Positions 1-6,533 of a stretch of 10,356 nt of DNA are shown piece after piece (the first letter of the stretch is position 1; each line of letters begins with the position of its first letter). The notes beneath the pieces are model-generated. The model was not told where the DNA came from. It saw nothing but the letters and a program-made list of their open reading frames with translations, and ran no database searches. The translations under genes and the position numbers were made by a program. The stretch comes from a bacterium. GTDB lineage: Bacteria; Verrucomicrobiota; Verrucomicrobiia; Limisphaerales; J093. The stretch is from the NCBI GenBank assembly GCA_021784265.1, contig JAJXTA010000044.1, forward strand, positions 1 through 10,356, in the 5' to 3' direction.

Positions 1-919
1 AATGCTGGCAGCGGATAGCGACCCAGCCTCGCGTTTGGGCGTGGTTCGGCACCTTCTGGAAATGAGCCGTGGAGAGACCATGGAGGTGGCTGATACACTC
101 ACGGACCTGCTCCGCCAAGGGTCCCCGAAAGGTGCGTTCCTCGATTAAGTTGCCGCGACTGTCGCCCGCAAATTGGGCCACTTCGATGCGCGCCCCCGGA
201 AACCAGCGCTCGGGATCCTCGGCGAACATCAGGAGCGCGACGTTCCGCGGCGCCTCGTGCCCGTTCACAGGCACGGTGATCCGCATCCGGCGCAGCACTT
301 CTCGATCATCCGAATCGCCGGCAAGACCACTACCAAGATTCTGCAGATGACGACGGACCAGGGCCATGCTGATTTGCTCAACCGGGACATCCAAAGCACG
401 GCGATCGTCAAAGGGAACCTTTGCGGTCAGTTGCATGAGGGTTCGCAACGTCTCTCCTTTCGCCTCGACCGTCTCGGCTCCCTGACGAATGTAGAAGCGG
501 CGCGGGGCGCCGTCGGCAAGCGACTCCGGCGCTTGGTACGGACGGTTGTCTCCGCCCGGAGCCCAGACCACCAACACGTCCCTCCCATCCACCACTTCCG
601 GCGAGAGAACCGGCTGGTACACCGGCGCAATACGGTTGCAGTTTCCACGAATCCACCGCTGGGCGGCGTCGATGTCCTTGGCGCTCAGCCCTTGGGGGGG
701 TAACGCGGCCTTCCCGCTGATTTCACCGACCCCCACGACGACGTAACCTCCGTTGAGATTCTGCACATCGTTCGCATAGGCACAGATGGTTCGCAGCACT
801 TGGGCGGCGGGTCCCGCGGTGAGTTTGTCGTCCCATGAGGTCTTGAACTCGACCCGGGAAGATTCGATGCCCCGAAAATGCAGAAGAGCCTGGATATCGA
901 TTGGCAGGATGGACTTCAT
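1..919 (-). CDS. Schlafen AlbA_2-domain putative DNA-binding/regulatory protein (C-terminus cut by window edge)
   Basis: 306 residues are visible, starting at ATG 919-917 and still open at base 1. The N-terminus carries the AlbA_2 signature: ES..VEFK at residues 19-26, TICAYAN at 44-50, then GG at 57-58 and VVVGVG at 60-65. A conserved RRFYIRQG block (140-147), PFDDR (169-173) and a NVALLMFAEDPERWFPGA segment (226-243) follow. This order matches the COG2865 type (predicted regulators or RecG-like proteins with an AlbA_2 domain), usually longer than 400 residues, so roughly a third may be missing. E19 and E24 have the same spacing as two catalytic acids of Schlafen nucleases, but the motif is general to the family and does not prove nuclease activity. 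The start overlaps the preceding gene's stop as ATGA with no Shine-Dalgarno sequence, suggesting translational coupling. Third-position GC looks lower than in the glycosidase gene. The family call is secure; the cellular role (transcription control, defence, RNA cleavage) is not. Confidence 0.9.
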   Translation of the reverse strand, partial: MKSILPIDIQALLHFRGIESSRVEFKTSWDDKLTAGPAAQVLRTICAYANDVQNLNGGYVVVGVGEISGKAALPPQGLSAKDIDAAQRWIRGNCNRIAPVYQPVLSPEVVDGRDVLVVWAPGGDNRPYQAPESLADGAPRRFYIRQGAETVEAKGETLRTLMQLTAKVPFDDRRALDVPVEQISMALVRRHLQNLGSGLAGDSDDREVLRRMRITVPVNGHEAPRNVALLMFAEDPERWFPGARIEVAQFAGDSRGNLIEERTFRGPLAEQVRECISHLHGLSTAHFQKVPNHAQTRGWVAIRCQH

Positions 920-1494
920 ACGCCGGGTCCGCGAGGCTTGTTCCGCCCGGCCTCGCAACCGTCCTCAACGCCCGGAAGATCGTCGCTAATCTCGGGCCCG
1001 ATGATCGTGGGCTGAAGCGGCTCGTAGTTCCCGCGGTGCGTCCCCTCCTCCTCGTTGGCGTGGGTGGCCATCGGCTCCGTGCCGCTCAGCTTGCGGTTCC
1101 GAACCGCAGTGCGGCTTCCGGCCCCTCCGATGCTCCGTACGCCGGCCGGGTCGCGAATCTTGACGACCCGCCCCTTGCCGACCTTCGGGGACGCTCCGTA
1201 CAGCATCGCCCGCTCAACCGTTTCCAACCCGCGTCCCGTGCCACCTTCAAAAAGGGCGAGCGCCACACGCTTTCGCCCCCCACGGACCGTGACCGAGCGG
1301 CCCATCGGTGTATTCCCTGGGGCGAACTGGCGCTCGAAAGTGAACCGCCGGGCAACCTCGTGGCGTACGCGCGCTCGCCCCGTCTCCTCCACGGCCGGTC
1401 CAGCGAGGAGGTCGGTCATCGCTCGCGCCTCAAGCGGGGAAGCGGCCGCCCTTGATTGAGCCGGCTTGTCAACCTTCTTCCGTGCAACGCTCAT
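916..1494 (-). CDS. Unrecognised 192-residue protein coupled to the AlbA_2 gene
   Basis: I do not recognise this protein. ATG 1494-1492 gives 192 residues starting MSVARKKVDK; an in-frame TTG at 1515 would add seven residues. I prefer the ATG because it lies about 38 bases from the start expected for the extended -10 at 1539-1547. The N-terminal half is basic (KK, RARVRHEVARR), with a short strand-like patch SVTVRGGRKRVALALF near residues 62-77. The C-terminus is polar and probably disordered, with an acidic EEE. No signal peptide, membrane segment or cysteine cluster is seen; the only cysteine is near the end. Its TGA shares bases with the next gene's ATG (ATGA), a classic coupled pair, so it may be a partner or regulator of the AlbA_2 protein. 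Reality rests on the overlap, the promoter and a 192-codon open frame. Opposite-strand frames are also long here, so it could be spurious. Confidence 0.6.
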   Translation of the reverse strand: MSVARKKVDKPAQSRAAASPLEARAMTDLLAGPAVEETGRARVRHEVARRFTFERQFAPGNTPMGRSVTVRGGRKRVALALFEGGTGRGLETVERAMLYGASPKVGKGRVVKIRDPAGVRSIGGAGSRTAVRNRKLSGTEPMATHANEEEGTHRGNYEPLQPTIIGPEISDDLPGVEDGCEAGRNKPRGPGV

Positions 1495-1538
1495 TTCGCG
1501 GACCGAGGTTACCAAACAACCCTAGAAAGGGACAGTTC

Positions 1539-1547
1539 ATTGTATCA
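1539..1547 (-). promoter_or_regulatory. Extended -10 promoter for the orphan/AlbA_2 pair
   Basis: Read on the minus strand the sequence is TGATACAAT, a TGn extension plus a TACAAT hexamer that differs from TATAAT at one base. No good -35 box is found 16-18 bases upstream, as is usual for extended -10 promoters. Transcription would begin near 1532, leaving about 38 bases before ATG 1494. It sits in one of the few AT-richer patches of this region. The bases CCCTTTCTAGGG just downstream form a weak 4-bp hairpin in the leader. Confidence 0.5.
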
Positions 1548-1964
1548 GTTGAGGGCAGCGAGCGGCACTGGGTGGTGGGAGTGCGGGCAAGGCGACCCGG
1601 CGGGGTCAACCGACACCACACCGACGAGCCGCGGCGTCCGAGGCCCCTTGGTGCCTCGGCCGAGACCTCGCTGGTGCGACCGCCAGGCTGGGTGGCGTCC
1701 GACCGCCGGAGCAGGGGAAGCCGAAGCCGCTCCGCCCGGGTAGCGAGCCGCCTGAGCCACGGCGGGGCGGCCCGCTGCGGCCTTGGGTGGGAACGTGGCT
1801 GGTCGCTGGATTCTCCGCCCCAACCGGGCACACCACGCCCGCCTCGGCAGCGCCGTTGGTCTCCACATCCCATCACGATCAAGGCCCTGTACGGGGCGAA
1901 ACCCGCCGGCGCAGCCCCACTTCGCTCTTGCCGCACCGAGATCGAGACCCTTACCTGAGGTCAC
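1548..1964. other. GC-rich intergenic region between divergent genes, no supported gene
   Basis: This stretch separates the leftward orphan/AlbA_2 unit from the rightward glycosidase-like gene. Frames are open on both strands because stop codons are rare at this GC content, but the translations are Arg/Pro/Gly/Ala-rich and match nothing I know. It contains a 7-bp perfect hairpin (CCGAGGC at 1638-1644 with GCCTCGG at 1653-1659, 8-base loop) immediately followed by the 10-base palindrome CTCGGCCGAG, and several short GC dyads. I see no convincing sigma-70 promoter for the rightward gene. Confidence 0.6.
1957..1961 (+). promoter_or_regulatory. Ribosome binding site GAGGT
   Basis: GAGGT ends three bases before ATG 1965. 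The match is moderate and the spacing short, but it is the only Shine-Dalgarno-like sequence near this start and the ATG is followed directly by a good signal peptide. Confidence 0.5.
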
Positions 1965-4877
1965 ATGAGACACACTGCTGCTCGGCTCCTGCTCGGCCTC
2001 GCCCTGCTTTGGGCACCCGCCACGGTGGCGACCGCTGCTGGCGCACCGGCCGACCTTGACCGCTACAACGTGGTCTGGACCACCCCGAGCCACGACGCCT
2101 CCGGCGCCATGCCGATCGGCAACGGCGAGCTCGGGCTGAACCTGTGGGTCGAGCCGGACGGCGACTTGCGCTTCTACCTCGCGCGCACGGACACCTGGAG
2201 CGAGGCGTGCCGGTTGCTGAAGCTGGGGGGGATTCGCGTGAGCTTCTCGCCCAACCCGTTCACGAGAGGCGGGCCGTTTCGGCAGGAACTCAGCTTGCGC
2301 GACGGCCGCATCGACCTCACCGCCGGCCAGGCCGGCCGGACGGTGACGTTGACGGTCTTCGTGGACGCCCGGGCGCCGGTGGTCCACCTGATCGGTGAGA
2401 GCGCCCAACCGGTCAGCGTCCGCGCTACCCTCGAGGACTGGCGCACGGTGAAGAAGGTGCTCAAAGGCGAGGAACTCTCGTCCAGTTGGACCATGCAGAA
2501 TGCGCCGGCGAACCTCGAGGTGTGGGAGGCGGCGGACGTGCTGGACCAGTCCTCGCCCGACGCCGTGGTGTGGTATCATCGCAACGAGTACTCGATTGTC
2601 CCGCTCACCCTAAAGCACCAGAGCCTGGAGGCCTTTTCCGGCTTGGCGCATGACCCGCTGCTACACCGCACCTTCGGCGCCCGGCTCGCGGCGGCGGGTT
2701 TCGTGAAGGTCGGCGCCGACGCGCTCCAGTCGGCCACACCGGTACGGCGGTTTGCGATCCAGATCGCCACCCATACCGCGCAGACCGACACGCCCGGCGC
2801 TTGGCGCGCTGAACTCGCTGCGGTGGCGGGCCGTTCCGCCCGCCCGCGCGCCGCCGCGCGGTCCACCGCCGCTTGGTGGCAGGCCTTCTGGGATCGGAGT
2901 TGGGTGTTTGTCAAAGGCGATCAGGCGGCGGGCGTTCCAGAAAACACGCACCCGCTGCGGATCGGGGCTGACTCCGACGACGGCGATCGCTTTCAGGGAC
3001 TGATGAGCCGCGCCAGCCTTTTCGCCCGGCCCCTGACAGCGGCCGACGTGACGGCGTTGGCCGCTGGCGACCCATCGGCAACGCTGCCACCGGCGCTCCG
3101 GTCGCTTGCCACTTGGCGTCTCATCAACCCCGCCGGAGACGTGGTGCGAAACACGGCGGGCGTGGGCCTCGACGCCCAACGCCGCGGCAAACTGGTGTTG
3201 GCCCGGGATGGGGACGTGTCGGCCGCGCGGTTTACGGGCGGGCACCTGGAGGTCGCGAACGATCCGCGGCTGAGCCTTCCCGACGGCTTCACCCTCGAGG
3301 CTTGGATCAAGCCCGATGCCAGCTCCGGCCCGGCGCGCATCTTCGACAAGCTCACGGCGGGCAGCGACGACGGTTTCCTGTTCGACACGTACCCGGGTCA
3401 CAGCCTGCGCCTGATCACCGGTGACGCGACGCTGATCGCCCGGGACATCCTCCCGCTGGGCCAGTGGAGCCACGTGGCCGCCACCTTCGATCCCCGGACC
3501 GGGGTGCAACGGCTGTTTTTGAACGGTGAACTCGTCAAGGCCAGCGACGGTGGCGCCACTGCCGAGGGCGCCCCGCCGTCGCAAGTGACCCAGGCCTTCC
3601 TGCTCCAGCGCTGGATGAGCGCGTGCGCCGGCCGCGGCCACTACCCGATCAAGTTCAACGGCTCCATTTTCACCGTCGATCCCCAGTTCGGCGGCGGGCC
3701 GAAGCTCAACGCCGACTGGCGGCGGTGGGGCGACTGTTTCTGGTGGCAGAACTCGCGCTTCCCGTACTTCGCCATGCTGGCCAACGGTGACTTCGCCGGT
3801 CCACCGTCGCTGTTCCGCCTCTACCGCGCCGTGTTGCCGCTCTGCGAAGCCCGCGCCCAGTTCTATTACGGGGCGCGCGGCGCTTATTTTCCCGAAACCA
3901 TGACGCTCTTCGGCACCTACGCCAACCAAGACTACGGCTGGGACCGCGCCGGCCACGCGCCGGGCGAGGTGCTTTCCCCGTGGTGGTGCTATGCGTGGCA
4001 GCAGGGACTCGAACTGGTCATGCTCATGGAGGATTATTACGACTACACGGGCGACAGGACTTTCCTGGCGGACGACCTGGTCCCGATGGCGCACGCAGTC
4101 CTCAGTTATTTCGACACCCGGTTCCCACGCGACGGCGAGGGCAAGCTGGTCATCACGCCGACCCAAGCCGTCGAGACGTATTGGCACGGCGTCACCAACG
4201 ACACGCCGGCGGTCGCCGGGCTGAACGCGGTGGTCCCGCGCCTGTTGGCGTTGCCGCCGGGACGGGTGCCGGCCACCGAGCGCGGCTTCTGGGCCAAGGT
4301 CAAAGCCGAGACTCCGCCGCTCGCCGTGCGCGGCGAACGCGGGATGACCTCTGTGCCGCCCGCGCGCGACTTCGACCCACGGCGTAGCAACGTCGAGAAC
4401 CCCGAGCTCTACGCGGTCTGGCCGTTCCGCCTCTTCGGCGTTGGCCAGCCGGGCTTGGCCACCGGGGTCGAGACCTTCCGCCGCCGGGGGGAGAAGAGCA
4501 TGCGCGGCTGGTCGTACGACGGCCAATGTGCCGCCATCCTCGGCCTCACCGACGAGGCGCGGCGCCAAATCCTCAGCAAAGCGCGGAACTCCAACCCCAG
4601 CTACCGTTTTCCGGCGATGTGGGGGCCCAACTACGACTGGGTGCCCGACCAGGACCACGGCAGCAACATCCTCCTGACGCTCCAGAACATGCTGCTCTGC
4701 CCCGCGGGCCGCCAGCTCCTGCTCCTGCCCGCGTGGCCGAAAGACTGGGACGTGCGGTTCAAGCTGCACGCGCCCCAGGCCACGACCGTTGAGTGCGAGT
4801 ATCGCGGCGGCAAGGTCGTCTTCCTGCGCGTCACGCCCGCCGCGCGCCGGCGCGACGTGGTGCTGGCGGGCCACTGA
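1965..4877 (+). CDS. Secreted DUF5703-type, GH95-like glycoside hydrolase with an inserted permuted LamG domain
   Basis: 970 residues. Residues 1-25 are a signal peptide (basic MRHTAAR, hydrophobic core, cleavage near ATAAG), so the enzyme is exported. Residues 32-315 match the DUF5703 N-terminal beta-sandwich (YNVVWTTPSHDASGAMPIGNGELGLN). Residues 327-531 are LamG-like but in permuted order (own entry). Residues 540-970 resume the family's alpha-barrel: LQRWMSACAGRG, YPIKFNGSIFTVD, LNADWRRWGDCFWWQN (581-596), FPETMTLFG, a PTQAVETYWHG block (732-742), GWSYDG (848-853), DWVPDQDHGSN (891-901) and a LLLLPAWPKDW tail. The last three blocks parallel GH95, where the Asp before the LLPALP tail assists catalysis; E737 and D895/D897 are my candidate catalytic residues by analogy only. 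Removing the insertion leaves about 760 residues, near what I expect for the family. The substrate is unknown; alpha-fucoside or alpha-galactoside glycans are guesses. The neighbouring isomerase gene converges on it, so they are not an operon. Confidence 0.9.
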   Translation: MRHTAARLLLGLALLWAPATVATAAGAPADLDRYNVVWTTPSHDASGAMPIGNGELGLNLWVEPDGDLRFYLARTDTWSEACRLLKLGGIRVSFSPNPFTRGGPFRQELSLRDGRIDLTAGQAGRTVTLTVFVDARAPVVHLIGESAQPVSVRATLEDWRTVKKVLKGEELSSSWTMQNAPANLEVWEAADVLDQSSPDAVVWYHRNEYSIVPLTLKHQSLEAFSGLAHDPLLHRTFGARLAAAGFVKVGADALQSATPVRRFAIQIATHTAQTDTPGAWRAELAAVAGRSARPRAAARSTAAWWQAFWDRSWVFVKGDQAAGVPENTHPLRIGADSDDGDRFQGLMSRASLFARPLTAADVTALAAGDPSATLPPALRSLATWRLINPAGDVVRNTAGVGLDAQRRGKLVLARDGDVSAARFTGGHLEVANDPRLSLPDGFTLEAWIKPDASSGPARIFDKLTAGSDDGFLFDTYPGHSLRLITGDATLIARDILPLGQWSHVAATFDPRTGVQRLFLNGELVKASDGGATAEGAPPSQVTQAFLLQRWMSACAGRGHYPIKFNGSIFTVDPQFGGGPKLNADWRRWGDCFWWQNSRFPYFAMLANGDFAGPPSLFRLYRAVLPLCEARAQFYYGARGAYFPETMTLFGTYANQDYGWDRAGHAPGEVLSPWWCYAWQQGLELVMLMEDYYDYTGDRTFLADDLVPMAHAVLSYFDTRFPRDGEGKLVITPTQAVETYWHGVTNDTPAVAGLNAVVPRLLALPPGRVPATERGFWAKVKAETPPLAVRGERGMTSVPPARDFDPRRSNVENPELYAVWPFRLFGVGQPGLATGVETFRRRGEKSMRGWSYDGQCAAILGLTDEARRQILSKARNSNPSYRFPAMWGPNYDWVPDQDHGSNILLTLQNMLLCPAGRQLLLLPAWPKDWDVRFKLHAPQATTVECEYRGGKVVFLRVTPAARRRDVVLAGH
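2943..3557 (+). other. Encoded circularly permuted LamG/concanavalin-like domain
   Basis: This codes for residues 327-531 of the glycosidase-like protein. The first part (327-367) reads PLRIGADSDDGDRFQGLMSRASLFARPLT, the pattern that normally ENDS a LamG domain (rIGa...g.F.G.id...if.raLt..E). After a linker (368-381) comes the part that normally BEGINS one: WRLINPAGDVV, FTLEAWIKPD (442-451), RIFDK, GQWSHVAATFD (499-509) and RLFLNGELV (516-524). The join falls in the loop after LNGELV, so the ends of the rearranged domain plug into a linker of the host enzyme between FWDRSWVFVKG and VTQAFLLQRW. LamG domains often bind glycans, so substrate targeting is the likely role. An alternative is two half-deleted tandem LamG copies. 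Confidence 0.75.
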
Positions 4878-4893
4878 GCTCAGTTTGCCCCGC

Positions 4894-4909
4894 CCCAGGC
4901 CCGCCTGGG
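4894..4909. terminator. Hairpin 17 bases after the glycosidase stop
   Basis: CCCAGG (4894-4899) pairs perfectly with CCTGGG (4904-4909) around a CCCG tetraloop. It lies where a terminator for the rightward gene would be. No run of T follows, so intrinsic termination is uncertain; it may instead protect the mRNA 3' end. Confidence 0.4.
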
Positions 4910-4991
4910 ACCTCGGTGAGCTGGATTCGGAGAACCAGACCCTCGGCCCAAGCTGCCGGAGGAGAACCGGACGGAGCGGGAGCTCCCCGAG

Positions 4992-5022
4992 AGAAGCGGG
5001 TCCAGAAGAAGAACCCGCTTCT
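4992..5022. terminator. 10-bp perfect inverted repeat between convergent genes
   Basis: AGAAGCGGGT (4992-5001) and ACCCGCTTCT (5013-5022) form a perfect 10-bp stem with an 11-base purine-rich loop. It is the strongest dyad in the gap between the plus-strand glycosidase gene and the minus-strand isomerase gene, 45 bases past the isomerase stop, and could act for both strands. Neither side has a strong T tract. Confidence 0.5.
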
Positions 5023-5066
5023 TGACAAGTGCCCGAAACTGGCGCGATGGCCGGGCGTCGTCGCCG

Positions 5067-6227
5067 TCACTTCGCCCGGGCGGCCATGCCGTCGGTGAAC
5101 GTCGCCGTGGTCATAGACATGCCGGTCAGGTGCTCGTTGACCCACTTGATCCCGGCGCTGCACGAACCCAGGAGATGCGAGGCTGGCGCCGTCAGCGGCA
5201 GAATGCTGTCTTCCGCCTCGCTGAACATAGGCATAAGGTCGCCCCCGCTGATGGCGCCGAACCGATCGCCCGCGCCGATGGCCAGCAGCATCTTGGCGTA
5301 GCTCTCCAGGTTCACGGCACCCTCGCCGTGCCCGCAGAATTGATGCCCGCGTTGGGGCCAATCCTCCGTGATCATCAGGGTCGAGGCGCCCTCGAGGCGT
5401 TTGAAGTTCTTGGCATGGCTCCCAACCACGCGCGGCGCGACAAACGGACTGGTGAACCGCCGGGTCCAGGTCTCCCCCGCCCAGCAGTGGCTTGGATCGC
5501 CCCAGACGCACAGGCAGGGGTCGTAGTCGGTGGCCATCAGCAGCAGGCCGAAATCGCGGGCGCAGATGGCGCCGGTTCCAGGATGGATCTCGTGCGCCAG
5601 ATAGGCCCCCAGTTGGTTCGCCCGCGTGCGGAGCCGGGCGGTCTTCTCGCGGAAGCGCGCCAGCCCCGCCGCCATCATGTCGTCCCATCCAAAGATCCAG
5701 GGGTAGCCGCTGTGCAACACGGGATGCCCCCACAAGCCCCAAAACCAGCCGAAGATGTGGATGCCGGCGCCCGTCCCGGTTTCCAACAGGCCTAAGAGGT
5801 ACTGCTCCGACCAGTCCTCGACGTATTGCACCCCTTTGGCCGCCACGGGCGGCGGCACGAGCTTGTCCGCGTATTCCAGGCCCCATTTGGCGCTGAGATG
5901 GGCGTAGGCGGCGCAATGGGCGCTGATGGTCGGCGCGACCATGCCCAACCCCGCCAAGACCTGTTTGATTTCCTTGGGATCACGAAACACGATCTTGCCG
6001 TTCTCTCCGTGCCCGGGCCCGTTCAGGAGATAGTTGGAAACCATCACCGAGCGGGCGCCGGCCTCGTGGGCGTACTTGCCAACGGCTTCAAGCGTTTGCA
6101 GTCCGCCCACAAGCTGGCCGGTCTCGACGCCAGCCACCAAGCTGATCTGCCGGCCGCAGCCGACATTCAACCGGGCGCGATTCGGATCGAAGTAACCGTT
6201 GAGTTCCTTAAAGAAGAGCGGGTTCAT
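5067..6227 (-). CDS. Xylose-isomerase-like TIM-barrel sugar (phosphate) isomerase/epimerase
   Basis: 386 residues without signal peptide or membrane segment, so cytoplasmic. The pattern is that of the xylose isomerase-like TIM barrel (AP_endonuc_2 fold): an early NVGCG strand (21-25), metal-ligand motifs HEIHP with E213, GDPSH with D244 and H247, and SHAKNF with H271. A substrate-loop segment (EDWPQRGHQFCGHGEGA, 288-304) follows, then SEAED (336-340), the equivalent of the final EhED ligand strand. These are the expected ligands of a divalent-metal isomerase/epimerase acting on a ketose, aldose, inosose or their derivatives; the exact sugar cannot be read from sequence. Length is somewhat above the common 270-350, with an aromatic, glycine-rich insertion (GIHIFGWFWGLWGHP, 155-169). 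The start has a strong SD at the right distance. The gene is 306 bases downstream of the NHL gene on the same strand, so separate transcription is likely. Eight cysteines, one beside ligand H247, are unusual. Confidence 0.88.
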   Translation of the reverse strand: MNPLFFKELNGYFDPNRARLNVGCGRQISLVAGVETGQLVGGLQTLEAVGKYAHEAGARSVMVSNYLLNGPGHGENGKIVFRDPKEIKQVLAGLGMVAPTISAHCAAYAHLSAKWGLEYADKLVPPPVAAKGVQYVEDWSEQYLLGLLETGTGAGIHIFGWFWGLWGHPVLHSGYPWIFGWDDMMAAGLARFREKTARLRTRANQLGAYLAHEIHPGTGAICARDFGLLLMATDYDPCLCVWGDPSHCWAGETWTRRFTSPFVAPRVVGSHAKNFKRLEGASTLMITEDWPQRGHQFCGHGEGAVNLESYAKMLLAIGAGDRFGAISGGDLMPMFSEAEDSILPLTAPASHLLGSCSAGIKWVNEHLTGMSMTTATFTDGMAARAK

Positions 6228-6231
6228 AGGG

Positions 6232-6236
6232 CCTCC
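6232..6236 (-). promoter_or_regulatory. Strong ribosome binding site GGAGG
   Basis: On the minus strand GGAGG lies four bases before ATG 6227. It is the best Shine-Dalgarno in the window and fixes the isomerase start; the mosaic gene upstream has none. Confidence 0.8.
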
Positions 6237-6482
6237 GTGGATTGATTAGTTCGGACTGGTTGTGACTCGATTTGTTGCTTCACGTCGTGCAGCTTACCGG
6301 GTACGGGCGCGGTCGCCAAGCACGAACCCCCTCCGCCGCACTGCGGCCGCTCGAGGCGAGGCCGCCCGGGGTGCCGCGGTTCGCTCCCAACCACACCGTC
6401 GGCGGCAGGGAGGGCCGGACGGCGGACACAGCCCTGGTGCCGCGAGGGCCCGCTGGCCGCCGCGGGGAGGAAGTGCGTCCGG

Positions 6483-6510
6483 CCACCGCGCTCGATCGCT
6501 CGCGCGGTGG
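6483..6510 (-). terminator. GC hairpin after the mosaic protein gene
   Basis: CCACCGCGC (6483-6491) and GCGCGGTGG (6502-6510) form a perfect 9-bp stem with a 10-base loop, starting 23 bases beyond the stop of the 6534-9794 gene. Position suits a terminator or mRNA-end stabiliser; no T tract follows on the minus strand. Confidence 0.45.
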
Positions 6511-6533
6511 GGGCTTGGGCCGTGGCAACCGGC

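Larger units (their letters stand above)
6228..6533. other. Intergenic region between mosaic protein gene and isomerase gene
   Basis: 306 bases with no supported gene. Beside the isomerase start is an AT-richer patch (about 6237-6285) with possible but poor promoter boxes (TAATCA on the minus strand, no matching -35). Further right lie a short dyad GCCGCA-C-TGCGGC (6335-6347), two copies of GGTGCCGCG (near 6370 and 6438) and the hairpin at 6483-6510. Translations through it are low-complexity and unrecognisable. Confidence 0.5.

Noticed and set aside
173..703. Plus-strand frame opposite the AlbA_2 gene
   Set aside because: The minus frame reads a continuous 306-residue AlbA_2 protein through the same bases; the plus translation has no motif.
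1452..1958. Plus-strand 168-codon frame before the glycosidase gene
   Set aside because: Arg/Pro/Ser-rich translation with no good ribosome site or motif; it begins antisense to the end of the orphan gene.
1545..2579. 344-codon minus-strand frame spanning the spacer and the start of the glycosidase gene
   Set aside because: More than half is antisense to a well-supported gene, and the rest is Arg/Pro/Gly-rich with no family resemblance.
2661..4874. 737-codon open frame on the minus strand opposite the glycosidase gene
   Set aside because: It is His/Arg/Ala/Gly-rich low-complexity translation with no motif, and the plus frame carries clear domains. It is the usual antisense shadow in GC-rich coding DNA.
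5022..5795. 257-codon plus frame opposite the isomerase gene
   Set aside because: Shadow of the isomerase gene; that gene has a strong ribosome site and all metal-ligand motifs.
6228..6300. Promoter for the isomerase gene
   Set aside because: Only a weak TAATCA-like hexamer with no matching -35 was seen, insufficient for a call.
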